Source: Ruminococcaceae bacterium UBA6855 (GTDB lineage: Bacteria; Bacillota; Clostridia; Oscillospirales; Acutalibacteraceae). From it: DNA of 16,002 nt. Numbering within the stretch: the stretch's first letter is position 1; every line of letters begins with the position of its first letter. The stretch spans positions 3,249 to 19,250 of the forward strand of contig DKDF01000011.1 of assembly GCA_002451755.1 (NCBI GenBank), written 5' to 3'. A model generated the notes under the pieces. It saw only the letters and a program-made list of their open reading frames with translations. It was not told where the DNA came from and made no database searches. The translations under genes were made by a program, and so were the position numbers. This document shows positions 5,879-13,233 of this stretch, piece by piece.

Positions 5879-6790
5879 ATGAAAAAGACAGTTGTCCGAC
5901 CGTTTGAAGCGGGAAGTCTGATGCTCGCCCTTGTGGGCTTTGCGTTTCCTGCGATGCTGATTTACGAAGCCGTGTCCATCATTCTCAAAGGACCGGCGCC
6001 GGAGCGCATCGTCGTCATTGCAGTAGCGGCTGCGCTTACATATTTTATAAGCGTCAGCGCGCTCAAAATTATCTTCATGTCGAAATTCACTTTCTATGAA
6101 GATCATTTTGAGGCAGTGTATTTCGATCCGTTTATGGATCATGCAAAGACATTCTATAAGCCGATTCCGTCGCACAAAGTGTCGGTTTACTATGATGACA
6201 TCGAAAAGTTCGGTTCGTTTGAGAGCAAGCAGCTGCGCCGCAACGGACGCGATGATAATAACCGCCTGTCTGCGTTGGCGAATGTAGACGGAGATTTGGT
6301 GCCGTTTGTTCTGCCTGTGTGGTTTCAGGATTCCAGAAACTACTTTATCATAAACGATAAGCTCGGCAACGGCTATCTTATCGACGGCAAGCTTTACAGC
6401 GTCGCGCAGGTAACAAGGGTGCTCAAGAATATCGAGGAAGGCACACACAAATCTGCAATAGGCGGATATACCAAGTTGACCAACAATATCGGCTTGAAAG
6501 CACTATTCGGCTTTGCCATGGTCGGAATTCTACCTTTTGGTCTGGAAAAAATCGAGAGCCTAATTAACCCGGCGCATAGCATGGCGTATGACTCTAGTAT
6601 GAGAACCAGATATTTTGTCGGAGCGATGTTTTTTGTCATGTCACTTTTGCTGCGCTTTGGCTTGGTTGGCAAAAACCGGGATGCGGGTAACATGGAGGCA
6701 GCAGCGAAATATAAAAAGATAATGTCCGTTGTTGCGGCGATAATTTTTGTATTCACCGCTGTATGCTTTGTCCTTTCCGTCATGCAGTGA
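5879..6790 (+). CDS. Conserved-architecture membrane protein of unknown function, agr-linked
   Basis: I do not recognise a named family. I prefer the ATG at 5879 (303 residues) because AAGGGAG sits six bases upstream; an ATG at 5861 overlaps the kinase stop but has its nearest site 15 bases away. Predicted layout: two N-terminal membrane segments (about 10-33 and 42-64), a soluble middle of ~150 residues beginning KFTFYEDHFEAVYFDP and containing KVSVYYDDIEKFGSF, then three C-terminal segments (about 208-225, 243-262 and 280-300). The middle, rich in beta strands, resembles the PH-like domains of YdbS/YdbT-type membrane proteins; that is a guess from pattern. Its position as last gene of the regulator/kinase operon, before a terminator, suggests an accessory or immunity-like role in signalling. 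Base composition falls towards AT in its last third. Confidence 0.75.
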   Translation: MKKTVVRPFEAGSLMLALVGFAFPAMLIYEAVSIILKGPAPERIVVIAVAAALTYFISVSALKIIFMSKFTFYEDHFEAVYFDPFMDHAKTFYKPIPSHKVSVYYDDIEKFGSFESKQLRRNGRDDNNRLSALANVDGDLVPFVLPVWFQDSRNYFIINDKLGNGYLIDGKLYSVAQVTRVLKNIEEGTHKSAIGGYTKLTNNIGLKALFGFAMVGILPFGLEKIESLINPAHSMAYDSSMRTRYFVGAMFFVMSLLLRFGLVGKNRDAGNMEAAAKYKKIMSVVAAIIFVFTAVCFVLSVMQ

Positions 6791-6809
6791 TTTTTTGAAT
6801 AATTTTTCG

Positions 6810-6837
6810 CGGAGCACAGTTTTTTTACTGCGCTCCG
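6810..6837 (+). terminator. Hairpin terminator after the signalling operon
   Basis: CGGAGCACAG (6810-6819) pairs with CTGCGCTCCG (6828-6837), ten positions with one A-C mismatch, around an eight-base T-rich loop. Only TTT follows, so the U-tract is short and termination may be partial. It lies 20 bp after the stop of the membrane protein gene. Confidence 0.6.
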
Positions 6838-6840
6838 TTT

Positions 6841-7130
6841 GCTGTAATATGCATATATTGTCACGCTTCTTTGCTGTGCTCAAATATCACATCTGAAATT
6901 TATATGGCAAAATCAATCTCAGGCTAATGCGGCAAAGCTGTGATTCGGTGCTCTGATACACTGCTGAAGCAAAGCGAATAAATTTTGCAAAACGGCTTGA
7001 CAGCGCGCTTTCGGGAATCTTTGCGCCGCGTTTGCACAAAAAACGAATATCGCGGACACCGACATATAAAGCCGCCGAAAATTTTGACGGCATTCCGGGG
7101 TATTTGACAATAAATTCAATCTGTATAAGC
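6841..7130. other. Unassigned intergenic stretch
   Basis: About 290 bp between the signalling operon terminator and the opp promoter. No RNA gene, known repeat or convincing coding region is visible. Two overlapping minus-strand reading frames (7093-6887 and 7119-6919) are open for 60-70 codons but lack a ribosome site at the right distance, show no domain signature and contradict each other. A 10-bp palindrome, TTTTGCAAAA, is at 6983-6992. A TTGACA at 7104-7109 has TATAAG only 14 bp downstream, too close for a good promoter. Confidence 0.4.
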
Positions 7131-7159
7131 TTGCATTTTCGGCTGTATTATGTTAATAT
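7131..7159 (+). promoter_or_regulatory. Promoter of the opp operon
   Basis: TTGCAT (7131-7136), a 17-bp spacer and TAATAT (7154-7159) preceded by TGT (7151-7153) make an extended -10 promoter. Expected start near 7166, leaving a leader of about 115 nt before oppB. Within this leader TAGTTGT occurs twice as a direct repeat (7183-7189 and 7203-7209), 20 bp apart, which could bind a regulator. Confidence 0.6.
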
Positions 7160-7226
7160 GTCCTATATTAAGCAGTCATAAATAGTTGTAATTCAACACT
7201 TTTAGTTGTTTGTGGTGCTTTTTCTA

Positions 7227-7252
7227 CGGGGCGGCGCATAAAATTCGCCCCG
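7227..7252 (+). promoter_or_regulatory. Hairpin in the opp leader
   Basis: CGGGGCG (7227-7233) and CGCCCCG (7246-7252) form a perfect 7-bp GC stem around a 12-base loop. It sits 13 bp before the oppB ribosome site (AGGGAG, 7266-7271). No T-run follows, so it is not a simple terminator. It could stabilise the mRNA or modulate translation. The fold is visible; a function is not. Confidence 0.5.
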
Positions 7253-7280
7253 ATACTTTGACGACAGGGAGTTGGCATAC

Positions 7281-8198
7281 TTGGCGAAGTATATCATCAA
7301 GCGTGTTGCAATGGGTCTGCTGTGCATATTCATTGTTGCAACACTGACTTTTCTTCTGATGAATCTGGTACCGGGCGGTCCGTTCACGGCGGAGAAGTCT
7401 ATGAGCAAGGCGGCTCAGGAAGCACTTGCCGCAAAATACGGATTGGACAAGCCGCTCTGGGAGCGCTATATCACTTATATGTCCGATTTCCTCAAGGGAG
7501 ACATGGGACCGAGCCTCAGACAGCGAGGACGAAATGTCAGCGACATAATTTTCTCGAAATTCCCGATTTCGGCGCGCCTTGCGGGCGTTGCAGTTCTCGT
7601 GTCGCTGCTCGTGGGAGTTCCGCTCGGATGTCTCTCGGCTTATAACAGGGGCAAGTTCGCCGATAATCTTATTATCGTGCTCGCCACCTGCGGCATAGCC
7701 ATACCGAGCTTCATAAGCAGTGTTATTCTATTGTATACATTCGGAAGCAAGCTGAACATATTACCGACAATAGGACTGAACTCATTGGCATCTTATATAA
7801 TGCCCGTCACGGCTCTTTCGATTTATCCGACGGCTTATATAACCCGCCTTATGCGTTCGAGCCTGCTCGATGTCATGGGTCAGGATTATATCCGCACCGC
7901 GAGGGCAAAGGGTCTGTCGAACTTCAAGGTTCTTTTCAAGCACGCCCTGCGTAACGCCATACTGCCGGTCGTCACCTATGTCGGTCCCATGCTCGCGAGC
8001 CTTATGACCGGTTCGTTCGTCGTGGAAAAGATATTCACTATTCCCGGTCTCGGCCGCGATTTCGTCTCGGCGATAAATACTCAGGACTATACTTTGATAA
8101 TGGGAACAACAATCGTTCTTGCCACTCTTATAATTGCGGCGAATGTTATAGTTGATATCCTCTATAAGATAATAGACCCCCGTATTAAACTCAAGTAA
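7281..8198 (+). CDS. oppB: Oligopeptide ABC transporter permease OppB/DppB
   Basis: A 305-residue inner-membrane permease of the peptide/nickel ABC importer family. I chose the TTG at 7281 (LAKYIIKR) because AGGGAG (7266-7271) is nine bases upstream and the family usually begins with this motif; the TTG at 7272 abuts that site. There are about six membrane segments: the first at residues 9-27, then a periplasmic loop with FLKGDMGPSL, then the permease core. The cytoplasmic EAA loop DYIRTARAKGLSNFKVLFKH, which contacts the ATPases, is intact, followed by FTIPGLGRDFVSAI. First gene of oppBCDFA; 21 bp separate it from oppC. The substrate class (oligopeptide rather than dipeptide or nickel) is inferred from the whole operon. 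Confidence 0.93.
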   Translation: MAKYIIKRVAMGLLCIFIVATLTFLLMNLVPGGPFTAEKSMSKAAQEALAAKYGLDKPLWERYITYMSDFLKGDMGPSLRQRGRNVSDIIFSKFPISARLAGVAVLVSLLVGVPLGCLSAYNRGKFADNLIIVLATCGIAIPSFISSVILLYTFGSKLNILPTIGLNSLASYIMPVTALSIYPTAYITRLMRSSLLDVMGQDYIRTARAKGLSNFKVLFKHALRNAILPVVTYVGPMLASLMTGSFVVEKIFTIPGLGRDFVSAINTQDYTLIMGTTIVLATLIIAANVIVDILYKIIDPRIKLK

Positions 8199-8219
8199 GG
8201 GAGCGGCAGGAGAGAAACG

Positions 8220-9260
8220 ATGAAGAAAAAATTTCCGAGTCTGCACCTGAATGCAGATGATTTTATCCCGGCAACAAACGATGAAAAAGAGAGCCTCGTC
8301 GTCATGCGCGACAGCGTCAACTTCTGGGCGGACGGTATGCGCCGCCTGCGCAAGAACAAGATCGCGATGGTCAGCCTCATTTTCATTCTTGTAATAATGG
8401 TTTTCGCTTATGTCATGCCTGCTTTTTGGCCGTATAGCTACGAGCAGCAGATTAAGTACAGCGAGAATCTCAAACCTTTTGAATACAGCCAGACAGAGCA
8501 GGCGCGCATCGACGCGGGCGAAAAGATTTTTCCGCATATCTGCGGCACCGATAAGCTCGGCAGAGACTTCGCAGTCCGCCTTATGATGGGCACGCGAATC
8601 AGCCTTACCGTCGGTCTTATCTGCGCGGCGCTCGTTTTGATAGTCGGCTCGATTTTCGGCGCCGTCGCCGGATTTGCCGGCGGCTGGGTCGATATAATAA
8701 TGATGAGAATCACCGATATTCTCTATACAATACCCGATGTTCTTTTGATAATAGTGCTCTCGATAGCCTTGAAACCGAGGCTTGCGGCGCTTGCCGAACA
8801 GCCCGGCTTCGGCTGGATGAACACGGTCGGACCGAACCTTATCGCGATATTCCTCGTGTTCGTTCTGCTCTATTGGGTCGGCATGGCGCGTATCACGCGT
8901 TCGCAGATTCTTGTGCTCAAGGAGTCCGAATATGTCACGGCGGCGCGCGCTCTCGGCGCAAACGGCTCGCGCATAATCAGAAAGCACCTGCTCACAAACT
9001 GCATCGGCACCCTTATCGTTACCACAACTCTTCAGATCCCCTCGGCTATATTCACCGAGAGCTATCTGAGCTTCCTCGGACTCGGCGTTGCGGCTCCCAT
9101 GCCGTCGCTCGGCTCCCTCGCGACCGATGCGGTCAAGGGTATGAATACTTATCCGCATCTGCTGTTTTTGCCGGCAATACTTATCAGCGTCATCATTCTC
9201 GCATTCAACCTCTTCGGCGACGGACTGCGCGATGCGTTTGACCCGAAGCTGAAAAACTGA
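8220..9260 (+). CDS. oppC: Oligopeptide ABC transporter permease OppC/DppC
   Basis: A 346-residue second permease. The ATG is preceded by AGGAGAG at 8208-8214. An OppC N-terminal extension (about residues 1-45) is followed by the first membrane segment (about 48-70) after the RRLRKNKIAM motif typical of this subunit. The family signature HICGTDKLGRDFAVRLMMGT is present near residue 106, and the EAA loop EYVTAARALGANGSRIIRKH is intact before LGLGVAAPMPSLGS. The end, FNLFGDGLRDAFDPKLKN, is the standard C-terminus. The protein is somewhat longer than many homologues because of an inserted loop around residues 75-105 (YSYEQQIKYSENLKPFEYSQ and following). It pairs with OppB to form the channel. 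Confidence 0.94.
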   Translation: MKKKFPSLHLNADDFIPATNDEKESLVVMRDSVNFWADGMRRLRKNKIAMVSLIFILVIMVFAYVMPAFWPYSYEQQIKYSENLKPFEYSQTEQARIDAGEKIFPHICGTDKLGRDFAVRLMMGTRISLTVGLICAALVLIVGSIFGAVAGFAGGWVDIIMMRITDILYTIPDVLLIIVLSIALKPRLAALAEQPGFGWMNTVGPNLIAIFLVFVLLYWVGMARITRSQILVLKESEYVTAARALGANGSRIIRKHLLTNCIGTLIVTTTLQIPSAIFTESYLSFLGLGVAAPMPSLGSLATDAVKGMNTYPHLLFLPAILISVIILAFNLFGDGLRDAFDPKLKN

Positions 9261-9277
9261 CAAGGAGGGCGAGAATT

Positions 9278-10282
9278 TTGAGCGAAAAACTTCTGGAAAT
9301 AAAAGACGAAAAACTCTCGTTCTTCACCCCCGCGGGCGAGGTCAAGGCGCTTAACGGTGTGTCCTTCTCCATGGACGAGGGTGAGGTGCTCGGCATAGTC
9401 GGCGAGTCCGGCTCTGGCAAATCCGTCACGGCTTATTCAATAATGGGTCTTACCGCCTATCCCGGCAAGCTCATCGGCGGTACGATATATTTCAACGGTC
9501 ATCAGATCGAAAAGATGAGCGAAAAAGAAATGCGCAAAATCAGGGGCAACGAGGTCTCGATAATCTTCCAGGATCCCATGACGAGCCTCAACCCTGTCTA
9601 TACTATCGGCAACCAGATAACCGAGGTTATCCGCCTGCATACTGGCAAGAGCAAAAAAGAAGCATATGACCGCGCGAAGGAGCTGCTCGAGCTTGTCGGC
9701 ATCAACGAGCCTACAAAGCGCCTCAAGCAGTATCCCCATGAGCTCTCCGGCGGTATGCGCCAGCGAGTCATGATAGCAATAGCCCTCGCGTGCGAGCCGA
9801 AACTGCTCATAGCCGACGAGCCCACAACGGCTCTCGACGTTACCATTCAGGCTCAGATACTCGAACTTATGCAGGAACTCAGACAGAAGCTCGGCATGAG
9901 CATCATAATGATAACCCATGACCTCGGCGTCGTCGCCAGCATGTGCGAGAGGATCGCCGTCATGTATGCCGGTCACATTGTTGAATACGGCACGGCGGAT
10001 GAGATATTCTATGAGCCCAAGCATGAATACACCAAGGGACTCATCAATTCTATCCCCAAGCTCAGCGCGCAGGAGATAGAGCGCCTTGTGCCCATCGAGG
10101 GTCAGCCGGTCGATCTGCTGAATCCTCCCGCAGGCTGCCCGTTCGCGCCGCGCTGCGCAAACTGCATGAAGATATGCCTGCGCGAGATGCCGCCCAAGAC
10201 GGAGCTTAGCGATACGCACTACAGCCACTGCTGGCTGCTTCAAAAAGAAGAATTTGAAAAGGGGGAGATAAGCTGTGAGTGA
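9278..10282 (+). CDS. oppD: Oligopeptide ABC transporter ATP-binding protein OppD
   Basis: A 334-residue ATPase. It starts with TTG; AAGGAGGG at 9262-9269 lies eight bases upstream and fixes the start. Walker A GESGSGKS is at residues 42-49, followed by the Q-loop IIFQDPMTSLNP, the signature LSGGMRQRV, Walker B LLIADEPTTALD and the H-loop MITHDLGVV. The C-terminal oligopeptide/dipeptide domain carries a cysteine cluster, GCPFAPRCANCMKIC plus a later HC, of the kind linked to a [4Fe-4S] site in some OppD proteins. It forms a heterodimer with OppF and powers import. Its end overlaps the oppF start by eight bases. Confidence 0.95.
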   Translation: MSEKLLEIKDEKLSFFTPAGEVKALNGVSFSMDEGEVLGIVGESGSGKSVTAYSIMGLTAYPGKLIGGTIYFNGHQIEKMSEKEMRKIRGNEVSIIFQDPMTSLNPVYTIGNQITEVIRLHTGKSKKEAYDRAKELLELVGINEPTKRLKQYPHELSGGMRQRVMIAIALACEPKLLIADEPTTALDVTIQAQILELMQELRQKLGMSIIMITHDLGVVASMCERIAVMYAGHIVEYGTADEIFYEPKHEYTKGLINSIPKLSAQEIERLVPIEGQPVDLLNPPAGCPFAPRCANCMKICLREMPPKTELSDTHYSHCWLLQKEEFEKGEISCE

Positions 10283-11273
10283 GAATGAAAAGCTCGTTGA
10301 AGTGCAGCACCTGCAGCAGTATTTCCCGGCAGGCGGCAGAGGAAAGCACAAAAAATTCGTCCAGGCAGTCGACGATGTCTCGTTCTTCATCAACAGGGGA
10401 GAGACGCTCGGTCTCGTCGGCGAGTCCGGCTGCGGCAAAACCACCGTCGGTCGTACTCTGCTCAGACTCTATGAGCCTACGGACGGCAAAATAATCTATG
10501 ACGGAAAAGTAATTTTCGACAAGGAGAACAAGGTCGCTGTCAATATGCTGCCCTACAGGCGCAAAATGCAGATGGTTTTCCAGGATCCTTATGCGAGCCT
10601 TGACCCGCGCATGACGATAGGCGATATCGTCGGCGAGCCTATCGATATCCACCATCTCGCCGCCAACAAGGCGGAGAGAAGAGAGAAGATAATCTCCCTT
10701 CTTGAGCGCGTCGGACTCAACAGCGAGCACGCAAACCGCTATCCGCATGAGTTCTCCGGCGGTCAGCGCCAGCGAGTCGGTATCGCGAGAGCGCTTGCGG
10801 TCGATCCCGAGTTCATCGTCTGCGATGAGCCGGTCTCCGCGCTCGATGTCTCCATTCAGGCGCAGGTCGTCAATATGTTCGAGGATCTTCAGAAAGAGCT
10901 CGGACTGACCTATCTGTTCATTGCCCATGACCTGAGCGTCGTTCGCCATATCTCGAACCGTATCGGCGTTATGTATCTCGGCAAACTCGTGGAGCTTGCG
11001 GACAGCTTCGAGCTGATTGCGCACAGCGTCCATCCCTATACCAGAAGCCTTATCTCGGCTATTCCCGAGGCGGATCCCAAGACGGCTCGCGCCGCAAAGC
11101 GCATTCCGCTCGAGGGCGATGTCCCGAGCCCGCTGAATCCTCCGAGCGGCTGCCGCTTCCGCACCCGCTGCCCCTATGCGGACGAGCAGTGCGCCAACGA
11201 GTGCCCGCAGCTCAAAGAGGTCAGCCCCGGTCATTTCGCCGCGTGCCATCATCTTGACAAGGTCGCGGACTGA
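10275..11273 (+). CDS. oppF: Oligopeptide ABC transporter ATP-binding protein OppF
   Basis: A 332-residue second ATPase, starting at GTG with GGGGGAG (10261-10267) upstream and overlapping the end of oppD. Walker A GESGCGKTT, Q-loop MVFQDPYASLDP, signature FSGGQRQRVGIARAL, Walker B FIVCDEPVSALD and H-loop FIAHDLSVV are all intact. It ends in the C-terminal peptide-transporter domain with GCRFRTRC and further cysteines (CANEC, AACHH). The N-terminus has the OppF-type LQQYFPAGG motif, which separates it from OppD. Eighty bases with two small hairpins separate it from oppA. Confidence 0.95.
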   Translation: MSENEKLVEVQHLQQYFPAGGRGKHKKFVQAVDDVSFFINRGETLGLVGESGCGKTTVGRTLLRLYEPTDGKIIYDGKVIFDKENKVAVNMLPYRRKMQMVFQDPYASLDPRMTIGDIVGEPIDIHHLAANKAERREKIISLLERVGLNSEHANRYPHEFSGGQRQRVGIARALAVDPEFIVCDEPVSALDVSIQAQVVNMFEDLQKELGLTYLFIAHDLSVVRHISNRIGVMYLGKLVELADSFELIAHSVHPYTRSLISAIPEADPKTARAAKRIPLEGDVPSPLNPPSGCRFRTRCPYADEQCANECPQLKEVSPGHFAACHHLDKVAD

Positions 11274-11288
11274 AAATAACGGTGTTTG

Positions 11289-11328
11289 TTGCGCCAAGAG
11301 CGCAATGGATATAAAGCGGCAAAGCCGC
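11289..11328 (+). promoter_or_regulatory. Two small hairpins between oppF and oppA
   Basis: TTGCGC (11289-11294) pairs with GCGCAA (11300-11305) around five bases, and GCGGC (11316-11320) pairs with GCCGC (11324-11328) around AAA, followed by five A residues. Neither has a T-run, so they are not terminators. Their place just before the binding-protein gene suggests an mRNA processing or stabilising element that raises OppA relative to the membrane components. That role is inference. Confidence 0.4.
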
Positions 11329-11353
11329 AAAAATTTGTAGAGGAGATGTATCA

Positions 11354-13027
11354 ATGAAGATCAAGAGAATCGTATCTCTGTTCCTTGTTCTGGTGCTCGC
11401 ACTTTCTGCTGTTGCAGTTCTGGGCTCCTGCAAGAAGTCAGAGAAGGGAATCACTGTCCAGATCGGTCCCAACCCTGAAACTCTCGATCCGGCACTCAAC
11501 AGTGCAGTCGATGGCGGCAACATGCTCATCACTCTGTTTGAGACACTGCTTATCATCGACCAGGACAACAAGGTTCAGCCCGGTCAGGCTGAGTCCTACA
11601 CCGTCAGCCCTGACGGTCTTACTTGGACCTTCACCATGCGTGACGGTCTGAAGTGGTCCGACGGCACCGAGCTCAACGCCAAGGACTTTGAGTACACCAT
11701 GAAGAGAATTGCCGATCCCAAGGTCGCCGCTCCCTATGGCGAGACTGTTGTCGGCATGATCGAAGGCTATCAGGATGCTATCGGCAATCCCGATAAGGAC
11801 GGCAAGCAGACCACAACTCCCGACCTCGACAAGCTTAATGTCAAGGCGAGCGAGGATGGCAAGACCCTTACCATCAAGCTTGCTTATCCCTGCTCTTATT
11901 TCGATAAGATCGTTGCTTTCGGCACCATGAGCCCTGTTCAGAAGGCTACCGTTGAGAAGAACGGCGACGCTTGGGCAACCAAGCCCGAGACCTATGTCTG
12001 CAACGGCCCCTACATGATCACCGAGTGGACTCCCAGCGAGCGCATCGTCTGCAAGAAGAACCCCAACTACAAGGGCGGCTGGGACAGCAGCAAGATCGTT
12101 ACCGAGCAGCTTACTTTCCTCCTTCTTGAGGATTCCGCCGCTTCTTATGCCGCTTACAAGGGCGGTGAGGCTCTCCTTATAAAGGATGTTCCCACTGAGG
12201 AGATCCCGAGCCTCAAGAAGTCCACCGACGGCGGCGACTTCTATGTCGATACGAACCTCGGTACCTATTATCTCAGCATGAATCTTGATAAGGCCCCCTT
12301 CAACAACGTCAATGTCCGTAAGGCTCTCAGCCTTGCTATTGACCGCGAGTATATTGCCAATACAATCATGCAGGGTACCTACAGCCCGGCTTACAACTAT
12401 GTCGGACCCAACATTATTGACAGCGAGGGTATGTTCATCGACAACGCTATCGCAGCAAACGGCGGCAGCACCTATATCAGCAAGGATTATCAGGCTAACC
12501 TCGCCGAGGCTAAGAAGGCTCTCGCAGAGGCAGGCTATCCCGACGGTAAGGGCTTCCCGACCATCACTTATTCGACCAACGATTCCGGCTACCACAAGGC
12601 TGTTGCTGAGTATCTTCAGCAGGTCTACAAGAAGGAGCTTGGTATCACCATGAATATTGATACCGTCGATTGGTCCTCCTTCACTGCTCAGCGCCGTGAG
12701 GGTAACTATGAGATGTCCCGTAACGGTTGGGTCATGGACTACAACGACGCTTCCAATATGATCGAGCTGTTCTATTCGACCAACGGCAACAACGACGGTA
12801 ATTATAACAGCAAAGCATTCGACGCCGCTATGGATAAGTCCAAGGTCGCCGATTCCAAGGCTCACTTTGAGGCTCTCCACGAGGCTGAGAAGATCATGTC
12901 CGAGGATTACGCCTGCATCCCCGTTGCATATTACAACGACTTCTGGCTGCAGAGCCCGACCCTCAAGGGCACATGGCACAGCCCCTATGGCTACTGGTAC
13001 TTCCAGTATGCTTATGTTGAGGGTTAA
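11354..13027 (+). CDS. oppA: Oligopeptide-binding lipoprotein OppA (SBP family 5)
   Basis: A 557-residue extracytoplasmic substrate-binding protein. A lipoprotein signal peptide is clear: MKIKR, a hydrophobic stretch to residue 23, then lipobox LGSC with lipidated Cys26. The mature part shows SBP_bac_5 features: ETLDPALN near the start, GLTWTFTMRDGLKWSDGTEL (the family signature region), YMITEWTPSERIVCKKNPNY, and NNVNVRKALSLAIDRE. AGGAG lies eight bases before the ATG. Codon choice differs from neighbours, with almost exclusive AAG, GAG, AAC and GGC, typical of a very abundant protein. It is last in the operon, placed after oppF and followed by a strong terminator. It delivers oligopeptides to OppBC. 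The exact peptide length preference cannot be read from sequence. Confidence 0.95.
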   Translation: MKIKRIVSLFLVLVLALSAVAVLGSCKKSEKGITVQIGPNPETLDPALNSAVDGGNMLITLFETLLIIDQDNKVQPGQAESYTVSPDGLTWTFTMRDGLKWSDGTELNAKDFEYTMKRIADPKVAAPYGETVVGMIEGYQDAIGNPDKDGKQTTTPDLDKLNVKASEDGKTLTIKLAYPCSYFDKIVAFGTMSPVQKATVEKNGDAWATKPETYVCNGPYMITEWTPSERIVCKKNPNYKGGWDSSKIVTEQLTFLLLEDSAASYAAYKGGEALLIKDVPTEEIPSLKKSTDGGDFYVDTNLGTYYLSMNLDKAPFNNVNVRKALSLAIDREYIANTIMQGTYSPAYNYVGPNIIDSEGMFIDNAIAANGGSTYISKDYQANLAEAKKALAEAGYPDGKGFPTITYSTNDSGYHKAVAEYLQQVYKKELGITMNIDTVDWSSFTAQRREGNYEMSRNGWVMDYNDASNMIELFYSTNGNNDGNYNSKAFDAAMDKSKVADSKAHFEALHEAEKIMSEDYACIPVAYYNDFWLQSPTLKGTWHSPYGYWYFQYAYVEG

Positions 13028-13060
13028 GTCATAATCCAAAGTTCAAAGCATAATTGAACG

Positions 13061-13101
13061 CTGCCCGTGTCACGCAAGTGGCACGGGCAGTTTTCGCTTT
13101 T
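13061..13101 (+). terminator. Strong intrinsic terminator of the opp operon
   Basis: CTGCCCGTGTCA (13061-13072) pairs with TGGCACGGGCAG (13079-13090), a 12-bp GC-rich stem with one G-T wobble and a six-base loop. TTTTCGCTTTTT follows directly. It lies 33 bp after the oppA stop. Confidence 0.92.
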
Positions 13102-13174
13102 TATGCATTCGGTTTTACGATTGAATTTTCACGCCCCAAAACACACCGATATTCCTCCAAATCTCACCGCTCTG

Positions 13175-13203
13175 TTGCCAAATTCCGCCGATTGTGCTAT
13201 CAT
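13175..13203 (+). promoter_or_regulatory. Promoter of pepT
   Basis: TTGCCA (13175-13180), a 17-bp spacer and TATCAT (13198-13203), with TGC directly before the -10 hexamer, form an extended -10 promoter. The start would be near 13210 and the leader about 24 nt. Together with the terminator upstream this makes pepT a separate transcription unit from opp. Confidence 0.65.
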
Positions 13204-13233
13204 TGAACCGACAAAAAAACGGAGATGATAAAA

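Noticed and set aside
6887..7119. Small proteins on the minus strand
   Set aside because: Two frames overlap, neither has a Shine-Dalgarno site at proper distance or a recognisable domain.
7104..7129. TTGACA...TATAAG as the opp promoter
   Set aside because: The spacer is only 14 bp; TTGCAT-N17-TAATAT with an extended -10 just downstream is better.
11438..13039. 533-codon open frame antisense to oppA
   Set aside because: It arises because oppA avoids the codons that would read as stops on the other strand. It has no ribosome site and the sense gene is certain.
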